DNA of 64,000 bases from Tupaia tana (GCA_026018925.1 JAKSZU010000012.1:48001207-48065206); one strand, 5' to 3'; shown: positions 10,991 through 58,338, counted from the stretch's first letter. Numbers and translations: made by a program. Notes: generated by a model not told the origin, from the letters alone.

Positions 10991-11805
10991 ATCTGGAGTG
11001 TATTTTTATGCACTGGAGTGCATTTTTATGCCATACCAGGCTATGCTTTAACATACTATATAATCAGGAAGTATGGTGCCTCCAGTTTTGTTCTCTGTGT
11101 GCTCAAGATGATTTTGGCTATTAGGGGTCTTTTGTGGTTCCATGTCAGTTTTTTCTATTTCTGTGAAAAATTACATTGGAATATTGATAGAGATTGCATT
11201 GAATCTGTAGATTACATTCTTTGGTTCTTTTAAAATAAACAATGAGGTGGAAGTTTTAGGGCACCCAAAGACCTAGAAGCTAATTTTACTGCCACTTTAT
11301 TTTCCACCTGAAACAATATCACACAATATTGGGTTTAAGATCTTTATTTTCCTGAACATAGTTGATCTTCCACTCTTGGTATTAAAAAAAAAAAAAAAAA
11401 GATTCAGGGAGTACCGAAGGGTTGCCCAGAATCTGACACTATCTGGTGGATAACTCCTTGACTTTTTAGAACTGCTCTTAGATCAGAAAACATCGGTTGT
11501 AATAAAGTTCATTTACTCCTGAGGCAGATTCAGTGTACAGATAATCAAGAAGTATAGAAAACTGGAGAGCGTTTCCTCAGTAATTTTACAAGAATTACAA
11601 ATTGTATTGGCTGACATTTGTGAAGTTAATCGTTGGAGAAAGTCCACAAACAAATTTAGAATGATTTAAGAGACATCAGTCTGAATTTGCAGATTTTCTT
11701 TGTGTACTCAAAGATTGGGAAAGATCATCTCTCATTTTAATTATTAGAAAGCCTCCGGTGCATAAAAATCACTCAACATTCTCGCAGAATAATTGTCCCC
11801 TATTT

Positions 11806-11843
11806 CATTTTAATTTGGCATTATGATATCGTCCATTCACTGG
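11806..11843 (+). repeat. Direct repeat copy 2, near MRPL16 promoter
   Basis: Same 38-bp segment as 10953-10990 with one clear difference (cattcactgga versus cattcgctgga), about 850 bp away. Confidence 0.85.
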
Positions 11844-12408
11844 AGTCTCGAGTCGGACTACTCAGACTCTGACTGTACTGTTTCCACTAGTGTGACCCGA
11901 GAAGGTAAAGCCTCTGAGGACTAGAAACGCAAAATAAGCATAATGAGACTTTTTCCATGCATTTTTGGGGAGGACTAAATACAACGTCTAACACACAGCA
12001 AGGGCTCGCGAACGGTAAGCCGAGGACGAATCCTTGAGGGCTCCCGAGAGAAGTGCGAAGTCAATGGTAAGGGACCAACAGGCTAAGCGAACCGCAGGCT
12101 TTCACGGTGCTGCACTCCGTGGAAGAAACTCCCAGCCGCGACGCCCTGGTCTGGGCACAGAGCAGAGTCTGAACCGAGGTCTGCAGAGAGTCCAGGTCAG
12201 CGCCCGGACCTAGCCGCGCCAACCGCGCCAAGCCCGCCGCGCCCCCGGTAACACCGCCGCCGGAACCCAAGCTCCTAGGTTCCGGTTGCTTGGACTTCCG
12301 TCGGAACTCTCTGCGGCAAGATCCACGTGAACACAACTTCCGGTCGGGGAGTGGACTTCATTCCGGTGGATTAAGCGGCTTTCGTGGGGGTCCCGGCCGC
12401 GCGTGACC

Positions 12409-16867
<4,459 letters not shown>

Positions 16868-17095
16868 CAAGAATGTAAAAGAATAACTGTACATAGGCTA
16901 CTGAGCAAAGGAATCTGCATCTTTAGTCCCCTTGGCCTACCCTGAAAGTCTCTGGGTAGCTGATGTGAGTGGATGATTTCTGAAAAACTGTTATCTGGGG
17001 TTTTTTAAATGTATTAACCACTAAAATATGTATATTTTATACTGAGTATAAAATGTGAATGTATTATATTAATAAAGTTTGAGCATCACCTCAGG
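16868..17095 (+). other. MRPL16: MRPL16 3' UTR
   Basis: The region from the stop codon to just past the AATAAA at 17071-17076 is AT-rich and repeat-free, about 230 nt long. A short 3' UTR is usual for this gene. The exact cleavage site is inferred. Confidence 0.75.
17071..17076 (+). promoter_or_regulatory. MRPL16: MRPL16 polyadenylation signal AATAAA
   Basis: A canonical AATAAA hexamer lies about 200 nt after the stop. It is followed by a short T/G-containing stretch suited to cleavage near 17090-17100. Confidence 0.8.
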
Positions 17096-17375
17096 ATGTA
17101 ACTTCTCACTAATCACTCTTAATCTTTTAAAGTATTAAGAAATAGGTCTGTTCAACTGTTAAGAGCTCTTGGTTGTCCCAGATTGTAAAGTGAACGTCCT
17201 CAGGGCTGACACAGACCTTTGCATCCTATACCTCTAATGCAAGTTTGACTTCATGCTGGAGGTGACTTTTGTATGTATGCATTTCAGGAGCTAGTTTCCA
17301 TGACATCTGGCTAATTAACACACACATTTTGAGAATAACAAAAAAATGACAGTACACAGGTTAATTGATTCAACA

Positions 17376-17381
17376 TTTATT
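17376..17381 (-). promoter_or_regulatory. STX3: Candidate STX3 distal polyadenylation signal
   Basis: AATAAA on the - strand (tttatt on +). It is the last such hexamer before the convergent MRPL16 3' end. Use is inferred from position only. Confidence 0.4.
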
Positions 17382-18494
17382 GATGCCCAGCCACTCATCC
17401 TCTCTCAACCTTGGAAGGGAGAATGTTGGACATTATGACAAGGAGTACAGCAATACCCTTGGATTTTAGCAAAAGGAACTGATAACAAAAGTGGAAATTG
17501 TGTGGCCCTTCCTAGGTCCGGAATTCTCTGGAGGGAGAGTGTCTATATCTTTGTGTCCCTGCAGGTATGCTACAGTGCCATGTGTCACAGAGCACACAGG
17601 TTAATGCCAGATGAATAAGGGCCCCATGTGAGTCAAATCTCATGGTTCCAGCTGCCTGTCTGCCTTTCACAAAATCTATTTTTTCAGAACTAGCCAGTAA
17701 CATCTTTTACCCTCTATTGAAACTATAGGAAACACAAATTGGTAAAAATATTAAACCATTTATTTTTGAAAAATGGGTAGAAAACACAGACTAAAGTGTC
17801 ATTTTTCTATCCCACTTTCTTAAAAGACAGCTCCAACAAAGAAAATAAGGATTTACTTTAAAAAGTACAAATTTATCTAAAAAGCTGTGTGGTTCTCGAG
17901 AATTATGTAGTAGGAACCTCTTATAATCAATGATTTATTTCAGAACTCATTCACATAGCCGGTTTTAAAGCTGAAAACAACTAAACCTTGATTTGCATTG
18001 GGGACTATATTTGGAACAGTACATGCATTCCTGGCCAGGAGTTTGAGCTGGTGACACAAGTCGGGTGAGAAGTAAAGTAAGTGATAGTCTCCTTTCGCCT
18101 TTCTCTCCTGACATCTTCGTCTGCTCTTTATTATGGTTCAGAGTACGGTGCTGATGCCTGTTGGCAGTTTAGTCACAGTATAAACCAGCTTCTTTTATGT
18201 CTGGATTCAGTTATTGAACCATAGTCCTGGGGCTAGCTATTTTCTCTTCAGTTAGAGGCTCTTGATATACAGAACTCCACCATCACCACCCATCAAAAAA
18301 AACACTTGAAAGAGTGTGTTGTGGTAGTGGAAGGGCCTTTTTGTATAGGTGGATCAGCCCACTCCCAGAGAGCTCTACACGGCCTCTGTGAGTAACAAAT
18401 CCCGTTCCCACTGATGCCCTAAAGAGTTTGAGTCAAATCCAAGAACTCATCCATGAATGAAATCAATGCTAAATCTCAGTAGTTAAGTCAGCAG

Positions 18495-18635
18495 ACACTG
18501 GAGCACCTGTAAGTGACAGGCACTGTGCTAATCAGTGGGGACCGCACAGGGAACACGCCAGGCACAGGTCCTGTTCTTAGATAAACTTCACTTTTAAGAC
18601 TACTATTGCATCTTGAAGAAGGAAACAGATGTGGG
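18495..18635 (+). mobile_element. L2-like remnant
   Basis: Contains gacaggcactgtgctaatca and ggtcctgttcttagataaac, like the conserved 3' part of L2. Divergent. Confidence 0.45.
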
Positions 18636-19465
18636 GGAGTCAAAGGTAAGAAACGGAAGAGCCTTAAGAGTGAAAGTAGCAAGTGCCCTGAGCTTGATCA
18701 ACCCATAGCAGTTCAAATAAAATCCTGTTACATTGAGTGACATTACCTGACTCTTCACAGCCCTGCCATGGACACAGGCTCTGTAAGTCTTACTTCTTCC
18801 TACGCAAGTACCTATCAGGCTTACTGTTCTCCCTGCAGTCCCTTCCTTTAAACCATCTGCCTAACCAGCTGTGTATGTATTGCTATACTCCTGGTTCCTT
18901 CGCGCCTGCCCCAACCCAATTCCATATGAAGTTTGTTCTCCCTTAGCATAACTTTTTATGAGTAGTTGCTTGGTGCCCTCTGTCCTAGAAGTTTTTTAAT
19001 GGAAGGAGAAGTAGCTGGTGAAGAGTCTGCCGTGGAGAAGTGATGGCACCACACAGGTGAAAGAGGATCAGAAATGCCAGTTGAAGATCCATCTGGAAGG
19101 CTGAGGGAGATAACAGAAGTATGGGGGTGGGGGGGAGTAGAAATCATAGATTATATGACATGATGTTCATGGCCAGGATCACCAGGTCCCTCTTCTGTAG
19201 GAGTAAGGGACTAAACACAAGGCTGTGTTAACTTGTCCCAACCTTAGAAGGGTTACTATGCAACTCCTTTCCAAAAAGTTTAGGGTGTATATAATGCAAG
19301 AACTAATTCTTGCTTTTCCCATCCTCAGATATCAAGGCCCAAATTTTGCAGCAGGTCACCATCCTTGACCTGTATAAAATATTTCTACCAACCTGGTTAT
19401 GGACTGAATGTTGCTGTCTGTTTCCCCAGCTACTTGCTACCACCTCATTCTTTGTTCATTTTCCC

Positions 19466-19707
19466 CATTTTTGGAGAGGTTTTTGCTATAGAGCACATGT
19501 GCTCACCAGAAAGAGAGAGACAGACAGCGAGAAATCACCCCCCAGGGAGGTGACCATGCCACAATCCTTTCTCCATTCTCCTCTTGGGATCTTGGGCATG
19601 CACGCACATGTGCCCGGTGTGACTCTAAGCCACTGGGTTCGGGACTCAAACTGTGATCAGCTACATGGGAGTCCAGCGACATAGCCACTACGCCAACTGC
19701 TGGTCTC
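19466..19707 (-). repeat. Type A SINE, reverse, in probable STX3 3' UTR
   Basis: ttttggagaggtttttgcta to ggcgtagtggctatgtcgct head (backwards). Similar tgttcatttt sequences flank it. If the UTR call is right, it would be transcribed as part of STX3B mRNA. Confidence 0.85.
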
Positions 19708-19888
19708 TCTCTGTTCATTTTTCTCTCTGAAACATCCCTTTCTTTAGTTTTCTCTAAATATTATCTGTTCCAGCACCTCTATCCAACCCAGATCAGGGCA
19801 CCTGGTGACAAACAGTGAAAGTCCCCAGGGCACAGAGTTTTAAGTAAGTGAAAGCAGGCCTGACCCTCCCAAATATGGCTCACCTTTT

Positions 19889-49563
<29,675 letters not shown>

Positions 49564-49714
49564 CTGTAAGAAACAAAAACGGAGCAGAGTAAGAATAAAA
49601 ACACAATGAATAGATAACTTTATCAAATGCTCACTAAGTACTAAGCAGCTATATTAAGCATTTTCTGCATAATTCCTTTAAAACTCGTAATATGAGTTTT
49701 AATATAATATAATA

Positions 49715-49975
49715 TGATATATCAAATTCTGGTGTTATACTGTCTGCAATTAAATTCTAGCTCTACCATTTACCAATTTTTTGCAGGGGATGAGCAAGAA
49801 GGAAGACTGGGAAGAGGAAGTTACTAATCTTGCTGTACCCAGGTTTTCTAATCTGTTTCTAAGGGTGACAATAGCACTGCCTACTTTATAGAGTCATTTA
49901 AGGAACAAAGGAGTTAATTAATACAAAATACTTTCCTGCAGTGCCTGGCATACTGTAAATATTCAATAAATGCTA
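49715..49975 (+). repeat. MIR remnant
   Basis: aattaaattctagctctacc, cctactttatagagtcattt and gtgcctggcatactgtaaat are MIR landmarks, lying 150 nt from STX3 exon 2. Confidence 0.65.
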
Positions 49976-50839
49976 GGTTTTGCTGCTGTTGGTGGCGGTG
50001 AGGATATTACTATAACTCACTCAAGTTAGGAAATCTAAAACTTAGGGAGGTTAAGTAACTTGGCCAAAACTGAATAGCTAAAACACAGGAAAGGCAAATT
50101 CTAACCCATCTTTAGATCTGCACCCCATATTCCTAGAAACAATTCTCTCAAATCTTCACAGTAGGAGTAAAGATTTTCCTGTTTTCAGAAACCACCTATT
50201 ACAAAGGAAACAGAATTGTGTAGCTACCTGTCAGAGAGCTCATGTTTATACGGAAAAGGAAGCTCTGCCTTCAGCCCCCAGCAACCTCTGGGGACCCAAG
50301 CTTTCTCAATCTCATTCAACTTCCTCGGCAAAATCACAAACTGGCTATCTAAAGGAAGTGATTCCATCCCGCCCAGCATCAGAGGCCTGAGCTGTCGCTA
50401 CCTTTTTCCTGAGTGCACCCCCTTCCCACCCCCCTGATACTGCTATACTGCACCCTGCCCGTTTCTAAGCACAGAGGGAGAACTGGTAACTGTGGGTGAA
50501 GATGGGGCCCTGGGGAAACCCCCTAAGCCTACTTCCCAACCTTCACTACCTTCTAAGTCCAAGAAACATCATGCTCACTGAAAACTCCACAGGCAATGGG
50601 CGCCGCCTGCTACCATTCCCCTGAATCTAAAGTAGAAAGAAGGAGGAGTTACTGAGAATTCCCATGAATATTTGGGGCTCTCAAACCATGTGGGAAATCT
50701 CTTGATTGGATAGATCCTCTAGCATCTTCTCCGTGGCTATTCTAGAACAATCAGCATCCTCATTTTAATAGACACTTTCAAGGGAGTTGAATTTGAGGGC
50801 ACTGCTACAGCCTTCATGGTCATCAATCTAAACCTCAGA

Positions 50840-51300
50840 ACTGATCATGTCTTTCTGCTACCTAAAGTCACTCAATGACAGTTCATTTCCCAGGTTCAAA
50901 GTCCCAAAGCCTAACAAAGCACACGGCCCTTTAAGATCCAGCCCCACCCCATGCTCTATGATGTACTCTGTGGACTAGGCACTCAGAACGCTTTGCATTT
51001 CCTGGACACACCATTCTTTCGTATCACTTAAGATCACAAAAGGGTTTCTTCCTGAAAGGCATTCATTTGTCCAAGTGGCAAAGTCTCACTCAGTCTTTAA
51101 AATTCTGCTCGATCCTTATGTACCTTACCTGACACAGGCCTCCACCATGAAAGATTTAAAACCTAAGTTCTCACAGCACTTTATACAAATCTTTCACAGC
51201 AACCATCAACACCTACTGTTATTTATACCTTGACTTATCTATTTCTTCCCACTAACTATAAACTCCTTTGAGGTTCAGGATTGCCTATACACCTGTTAGA
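50840..51300 (+). mobile_element. L2 3' end remnant
   Basis: ggcctccaccatgaaagat, ctcacagcactttatacaaa and actataaactcctttgaggt follow the L2 3' region order. Confidence 0.6.
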
Positions 51301-52859
51301 GTAGGTACTTTGCATGTGTACATGTGAGTGTATCCAGAGTACCTCCTCTTACAGAACTCCTTCCCTTCCCCATGTGATTCTGGAGAGGTTAGCAACCTTG
51401 ACTCAAACTCTCCGAATAACCTGAATTATCACAGTAGTCTGAAGTGAACGAAGCTGAGTCAACCCATGACAACCCCCAAGAGAGATGTGCATGAAACTCC
51501 CAGAGTTGCCCTCATTACCCACCCCTTGGCTCTGGGCTGGTTCAACAAATCTTCCCCTCTGTTTTATCAATGAGCTGAACAGTATCCATCTAATATATTT
51601 CTTTGATTCATTTAGCCAGAATCAGTGTTTGTGACTTTCAATTAAAACTAAGCACTGTGTTTTTCTGTTTAGTTGCTTTGGTTTCTTAATTTGTTTTTTT
51701 TCTTTTTTAATTTTTGTTTTTGTATTTTTATCTTTATTGTGAGCACTCTATTTTTCATTAAGTTATTCCTTACTGAGCACTTACCATGTACTAGGTATAA
51801 CAGAAATTTTATCATGTACTAGGTATAACTAGCTTCCACAGAGATCAGCAGCCTGGACTTGCCCACTAGGTTATGAAGTTGGAAACAAAATGTTCCCCTT
51901 CATCAAGGATCATCAACACAAAGGCCTCTCAGCAGCCTCCAGAGAGTTAATTTCATCTCCCAAGAAGATCTCCGTAATCCTTATTTGGAAAATAGGAATC
52001 CAGTCATCCCCTAGGAAGATGGCAAGTTAATAAGCTTTTGTTGCAGGTGTCCTTTCTTCAGAGGTCATATAAAGACCACAGTGAGGGGCGAGACCCCAAG
52101 TATGTACCCATGCGTATTCCCACAAGATGTCAATGCAGTCTTCAAGCAAGCACACAGCTAGGGAAGTGGGAAAAGGCTACCATCATGGGGTGGATTAAGT
52201 TTAGTTCCCAGAGGCTGGAGACAACTGTGTGCTGGATCATGAGAGGCAAGCGCCTAGCTTCCTATCCTGATGTGGGTTTTCAAGATTCCTGGAACTGGTA
52301 CAGGGATTCCACATCCGAGATAGCAACCTCTTGGATTTAAGCAGGTTCCAGCCTGATCCACCTTTGGTGAGTGAACATATAACAACTAGAAAAGGGAAGC
52401 CAAACTGAGGTCCGAAACCTGCTGCTACTAACTCCTGGCTGTGAGACATCAACCAAGCCTGTACCTCTCTGAGTTTCGTACTTACAAACAGTAATAACAT
52501 CACATAACCATGCTTTGTATGAGGCCCAGAAGAGATCTTATGTGAGAATCTTCTGGCACAATACAGGGCACACGCCATTGCCTAGTAAGTGTCAGTTTCC
52601 CCCTTACCTAGCTGTAAAGACGAGGGTTTAAAAAAGAGGATCCCCTGTGAGACGAACTGTCTCCTACAGGAAGTTCTCACACTACAGGGTAAGTCACTAT
52701 GGTCAGTTCCGCAGCATCGCGATGGCCGGTGTTCTGCACCTGGCTCTGTCGCATGCCAGTCACTGAGCCCTAAAGAGTTCATTGAACATCTCTGAGCCTC
52801 AATCTCCTTATGTGCAACACAGGAATCATAGTGTGTTGCTGGACCCTGAGAAGTAGCCT

Positions 52860-53340
52860 CTATAGCCTTGCAACAGCCTCCTATCCACTCTGTTCTCTCT
52901 GCTCCAACCCCATTATGTCCCTGTTTCCCAACAGAGGATGGTTCCCTATCACCTGCTGGCTAAGGTCAAAGTCCTCAGCTTGTCTGTCAAGGTCTTTGGC
53001 AGCTGGCCACAGTCATGCTGTTCGTCCTGTTTCCCAGTGCTCCCCACCAGGTGCCTTCTGCACACATCACATTAATTCCTGCTCCCAGCCTTCTATTAGC
53101 ACTATCCCCTCATTCCCTAGCACCACAATATATGGATAATTGGAATGTGTCTCACCCTCCTCTGCTATCCAGACTCAATCTGCAAGGCTTAGTTCAAGTC
53201 CCACTTCCCCATAAAACTTTCCCCACTTCATTTTCACCGAATAGTTTTGTGAGGTGTAATCTCAACTCCATGCTCAATTTTAAGCAACTTAAGGTCAAGA
53301 ACCGTATCTCACAATTCTTAGCTCCAAGGGCTGGGCGTCT
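52860..53340 (+). mobile_element. L2 3' end remnant
   Basis: gctggctaaggtcaaagtcc, aaggctt-agttcaagtccca and cttaaggtcaagaaccgtat follow the L2 3' region order. Confidence 0.6.
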
Positions 53341-55268
53341 AAAAAGTAAGTAGGAGTCAACTGACTGTCATGTTCAACATGATGTTCATGATGTTCAATG
53401 TGGCTGCATACCTACCACCACCGCTAAAGTGTAAGGTAATCCTGGGTTTTACAACCACAGAGAGGCTCCCGGCAAAATCCACCCAGCCCTTTCTCTGCCT
53501 CCTTCATCTCTAAAAATTAATACTGTCTGGCAGGGCTGTTGTGAGGATTAAGTAAGATAGTATTTTAAAACTCCTTATGCAATGTCTAGCATATAGTAAG
53601 AATTTGACAAAGTGGAATCATGTATAAGACCTAGCCTACTTCTGTACAGCTTTAACCTAGATCTAAATACATTTTAAGGACAAAGAGACGAAAGATAAGG
53701 AACTTTTATAACTGAATGCAATCTTAAACCTTTTTCCTGTCAAGTCCTCTCACTTAGAGATGGGGGCACCGAAGTCCTAAGACCACATAATAACTCACCA
53801 GTGCAGCAGGAATAGAACCCAGGTTTCTGGGTTTCACACATAATATTTTCCACTGTCACATGTCACTTCCAAAAAAATGTAAAATAATAAAGACAAAGTT
53901 TATTCCAGGTCAGAAAATGCAAGGAAGAGGTCATCATCACATGTTATCTGGAGTCTCGTGAAACTGGAAGCACCACCAGGCTTCCCTCCGGTGGACTCTG
54001 TCCGACCCCTGGGCAATGGCTTCTTCCCTTTGACAGAGGAGGGATCTTACAGACCAAGGGTATCATGAGACCCATGAGCAAGGCACGCACACAGCGCTCT
54101 TTATCTTCAGCCCACATGACTGAGCTCAGCAGAGAAGAGAACTTCAGCATCTTTATCAAAGAATCAAAGCATATGGCAATAGGAACGTTGCAGAACCACA
54201 ATATCACCACAGTAACGAACGTACCGGAGAACCACGAGCCCAGCCGCCCGCTTCCTCTCCTCCCCAGCCTCCCAATGCCTCTCAGGTCAAGGAATGGGAG
54301 AGTCTGGAGGGTGAGGGATGGGGAAGGGTCCCAGAGATTTGATTATTACATATTATACACATGCTTTAAAAACCACTGTAGCCCCCAAAATGTACAACGA
54401 TCATAGGTAAACCAGAAATTAGGACTGAGAGGTGAGAGCTATCGTCAATGAAATAGCAACACTGAGTTACAACCTGGGATTTAGCTCCCCTTGGTCCCAC
54501 CCTTCACTGTGCCCCAAAACTCAAGGAGGACAGCCAGGGCTATGACTTCATCTCTAGAGAGAAAAAAAAAGAGTTCAGGGCCCCAGAACTCCACTTGAAG
54601 AGACTTAACCTGCAATTCCTCTCAATGTTCACTGCCTTGCTCTCAATTGCTTTCTCTTGTCTTCCTCTGTCAGCTATGAGTCCTTTTCATTAGCTCAGAA
54701 AATTAATGAAAATATTTGCCACTATAGAGCCCCTATTGGCCACCACACCGTAGCTGCTTTATGTACACCGAGTCAACGAATCCCATCTATCTCTTGTAGT
54801 TGAGAACTTTCAGGTCAGGCAGGTTATAAGGTAATCAAGGTCTCCCAGCTACTGATTTACAGAACTAGGGCTCAAGCTGAGGTCGTCTGTCCTAAGCCCT
54901 TCTTACGGTACTGCATTCTGCTGAAAGCAGCCTGTCACCACGGAGAGCAGCCAGGGCTCAGAGGAGCAACAGCCCAGCCCTGCAGAAATCTCCAGCTGGG
55001 GAGAAACGAGCTGTGGGCCCTGGGGATAGCACTTGTCTCTGTTAAGCCTTGGTTTTCTCACCAAGTAAGGGGATTAGCTTTCCAGCGCTGCTCTGTGGAA
55101 CCCCAGGATACCTCCCAGGTGCCTGGGAAACCACCCATGGTAGTCAGGGACTACCCCAGGTGGGTCTCCTGGGCCTCATCCTTCTTCAATCTGCATAGCA
55201 TCACTTGTATCTGCTTTAAACACCAGGCTTGAATATAAGATTTTATTTTAAGAAATAGTCCTGTTGGC

Positions 55269-55293
55269 AAAAAAAAAAGGGGGGGGGGGGGGG
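55269..55293 (+). repeat. A10-G15 tract
   Basis: Run of 10 A followed by 15 G, then a ggaagg-rich stretch. Homopolymer length is uncertain. Confidence 0.75.
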
Positions 55294-56931
55294 AAGGAAA
55301 GGAAGGAAGGAAAAGAAAGGTGGAAAATGACCAAAGTAGATCATTGGATGTCTCCAAGAAGAAAAGAAAACAAGGGAGTTCCAAAGCTAAAACATGATGA
55401 GTGGTAAGTTTAAATCATTAGCATTTCCTTGAGGATTTTTACAAACCAGAGCAGCAGGACAGAGGAAAGGAAGATCACACCATTTACCAGCTCTCTGCTA
55501 GGCCAGATGGAGATGACTGGGTCCCAGGGGGAAAAAAAATAAAAATAAAAAACAGAAAGCTCAAGAGATCCCAGGAAAGTTTCTGGGTGGAAAAAATAAT
55601 AACAGAAGAGACAGACATCTGGTTCTTAACCTCTCACCATGCGAAATTAAAGGATGGTGGACTGGTGGGGCCAGGACTCTCCTGGCACAAGGAGTGAGTA
55701 CAAATTCTTGTACCTTTTCCTCTTACATTCACACAGCTCTTTGCTCTAGAGACAGACTCTCCTTTCTAACCCAGATTTTCTCCTGACAAATCGATTCAAA
55801 GAGATGATGACATCTGGTCTTTCTTGTCCTTGCTGCCCAACTGCCCCACCTGTCTCCCTCTAGGATGAAGGTCTGTGGATTCCTAAAGACAAACTCCACC
55901 ATTTACAAGGTTTCCAGACACACTCATTCGCACCGCCGTGCACATGCTGCCCATTGTTTTTCCCAATCCCTCTTCTTTCATTTAAAGAGGCGGAAATTCC
56001 GAGTGAGCACGTACAATTGCTGCGTGCTCTCTGTTCCCCTTTCATCGAGTCAGATGACCCTGCCCGGTGCCCAGTTCTCCCTGTTACTCTGTGTTTTCTC
56101 CTCCAGTGAAACCCTCCCAGAAAGAACACTTCCCCTTTCCCCTGAACTGCATTCCCCAACCCCTGTCAGATGAATCAAGAGGAAACGGGCAGCAGATGAT
56201 ACCCGAAGTGAGCCTGTGCTTTTACTTTCAAGATGTTCAAGGTGGAGAACTGGAGGCAGGAACGAGCCCTATTTGAAACATGAAGATAGGGAGGAATAAG
56301 CTGAGATTAGGCCAAGGAGGTGAGTCTGTGGACAGCTAGAGAAAGCCAAAGTCCCTAAAGACCCTCACCTTGCTTTCTGCTGTAAGATTAAGAGTAGATA
56401 ATAGAGTGTGTGCATGTGCAGGTTCTCCCAATGGTTTCAAATATATTATTTAATGCTTGCATCCACTCTATGAGGGGCAAATGTTGCTTTCTCTATTTAC
56501 AGATGAGACAACTGTTTGAGGAGGTTAAATAATTCATCCAAAGTAATTCAGCTAAGAGCATCATTAGGCCTCCAAGGTAGATCTGTGGGAACCCAGGGCA
56601 ACCGCTCTCACCTCTACACCCTAGTTGAAGGCGCCCTTCCTGCCCTGGCTAAGCACACACCCTTTCCTATTTCAGATGCTGCTGCAACATCCGTAAAACT
56701 GAACTGGATTGATCTATACACGTGAATGAAAGAAACACCAGTGGGTATAATCCTGTGGGTGTGAGACTATGCAGGGAGACAGAGTTACATCTGACTGACT
56801 GAGCAGAAAACCCAGCTCTGCCCCTTAGCAGTCATGTGATCTTCATCTTGTTACTTAACGTCTCTGTGCCTTGGTGTCCTTGTTTGTAACATGACATGAA
56901 TAATCTGCTCAGAGAATTGTTGTGTAGATTG

Positions 56932-57195
56932 GGCCAGCCGGTGGCATGATGATGAAGGTGAATGGATCCCACATGGTTGACTATGTGGTTCAAATCCTGG
57001 ACCCAGCAGTTTGGGAAACATGCTACACACATGTGTATATGCACCCAGTCCTGAAAGGTGGAATAGAGGAGAACGGACTGCAACATGCCATCACCCCTGA
57101 GGTGCAACATGCCATCACCCCTGAGGTGTGGTTTCTCACTTTCCCTCTCTCTTTATCCAGTGATCACAAATACCCTCTAGGAAAAAAAAAAATAT
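56932..57195 (+). repeat. Type A-like SINE with internal duplication
   Basis: gggccagccggtggcatgat head, old body, and a tandem duplication of about 24 bp (tgcaacatgccatcacccct unit) at 57079-57128. Confidence 0.8.
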
Positions 57196-57552
57196 AATAA
57201 AGATTGTTGTGAGAATTAAATCAGTTAAAATATTACATGTGAAATGTGTGGAGTGTTTAAAGGAACAATGGATACATATTAAATGCCCAAGACCATGCTA
57301 GGCCTTGTTTTCTCTAAGAGGGGTTTCTACTGAAGATGTGAATCTAATGACAACTCTTAGAAGGTGACAGCAAATGTCTCAGAAAGAGGAACTTTCACTG
57401 GAATTTATTTCATTTATTTTAAATGTTTCACTTTTCTACTTTATGCATTCAAAGAAACAGAGGTCCCTCTGAATGCTGCTTCAGCTACATGCTCACAAAT
57501 TTTGATGTTTACTGTTCTCATCATTCATTTCTGTTTTCTTTTTATATTATTG

Positions 57553-57809
57553 TAATTTCCTTTATTCATGATAGAGTGTGTGTGTGTACTCACATGAGAA
57601 TGAGAGACACACAGACAGGAGCACCCTCCACAGGGTCTGGTGTGCCACGATCACCTTCCTCCGACGTTCCAGCCCACTAGATCCTCAACGCTCATGCATG
57701 ACTGGCATGTTTCAGGAAGAAGAGACCAGAGATCTGAACTGTGGTCACCATAGGGGATCCAGCCTCTCCTGAGCAGCACATGACAACTGCACCACAGAGC
57801 TGGTCCTGT
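57553..57809 (-). repeat. Type C SINE, reverse
   Basis: cctttattcatgatagagtg tail, gcaccctccacagggtctgg, and head ggaccagctctgtggtgcag backwards. Confidence 0.65.
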
Positions 57810-58021
57810 TTTGTTTCCTTTTAACCCAAGAGTTATTTAGAAAGATATTATTAAATTTCCACAGTAAGTTAGCCTAAGGACTATTATCATGCTGTTAACT
57901 TCTAGTTCTATCATTGTTGGTGAGTGTGGCCCCTAGGACTCAAATCCTATGGAATCTGACATCTTCTTTGTGTACATGACCAATGTTTCTTAATCTTCTA
58001 TGTGTTCTTCAGAAGAACTTA

Positions 58022-58303
58022 CAGCCCAACCACAGTGGTGCAGGCTGCTAAAATGCTGTGCTCTGCTGGTTGGAGCCACATGGGAGGCCTGGCTTTGTCT
58101 TCCAGTCCAACCAAAAGGCCAGGCATGGTGGTATAAGTCTGAAATCCTAGCGTCCCAGGAGGCTAGGTCATGGGGATCACGACCTCAACACTGGCCTAGA
58201 TAACACAGTGAGACCCTGTCTAAAAAGGAGCCAGGTGTGGTGGTGCAGCTATCTTGTCTGCTGAGAGGCTGAGGTAGGAGAATCACAACAGAGTAAGACC
58301 CTG

Positions 58304-58338
<35 letters not shown>

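Larger units (their letters stand above)
10245..11245 (-). mobile_element. L1 3' end fragment, antisense
   Basis: Features such as ggtgcctccagttttgttct, gattttggctattaggggtc, tttctatttctgtgaaaaat and gattgcattgaatctgtaga occur on the reverse strand of L1 elements. The open frame is broken. A (TA)n tract (10391-10497) and a foreign segment of about 85 bp near 10930-11015 interrupt it. Confidence 0.75.
17376..19888 (-). other. STX3: Probable distal 3' UTR of STX3 (STX3B form)
   Basis: No coding exon follows exon 10B before MRPL16. On the - strand, AATAAA hexamers occur at 18132-18127, 17939-17934, 17764-17759 and 17381-17376. Much of the stretch (17100-19450) has no young SINE. An L2-like remnant (about 18495-18635) and one reverse type A SINE (19466-19707) lie inside. 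The UTR extent is inferred, and use of the most distal signal would leave under 300 nt to the MRPL16 end. Confidence 0.5.

Noticed and set aside
11018-11233. 71-codon frame that resembles L1-type sequence
   Set aside because: It is the wrong strand of an old L1 3' end and has no coding role.
58117-58336. Primate Alu, which would suggest human contamination or a primate source
   Set aside because: The arms are Alu-like but divergent, are preceded by a tRNA-like segment within one target duplication, and no true Alu occurs elsewhere in 64 kb.
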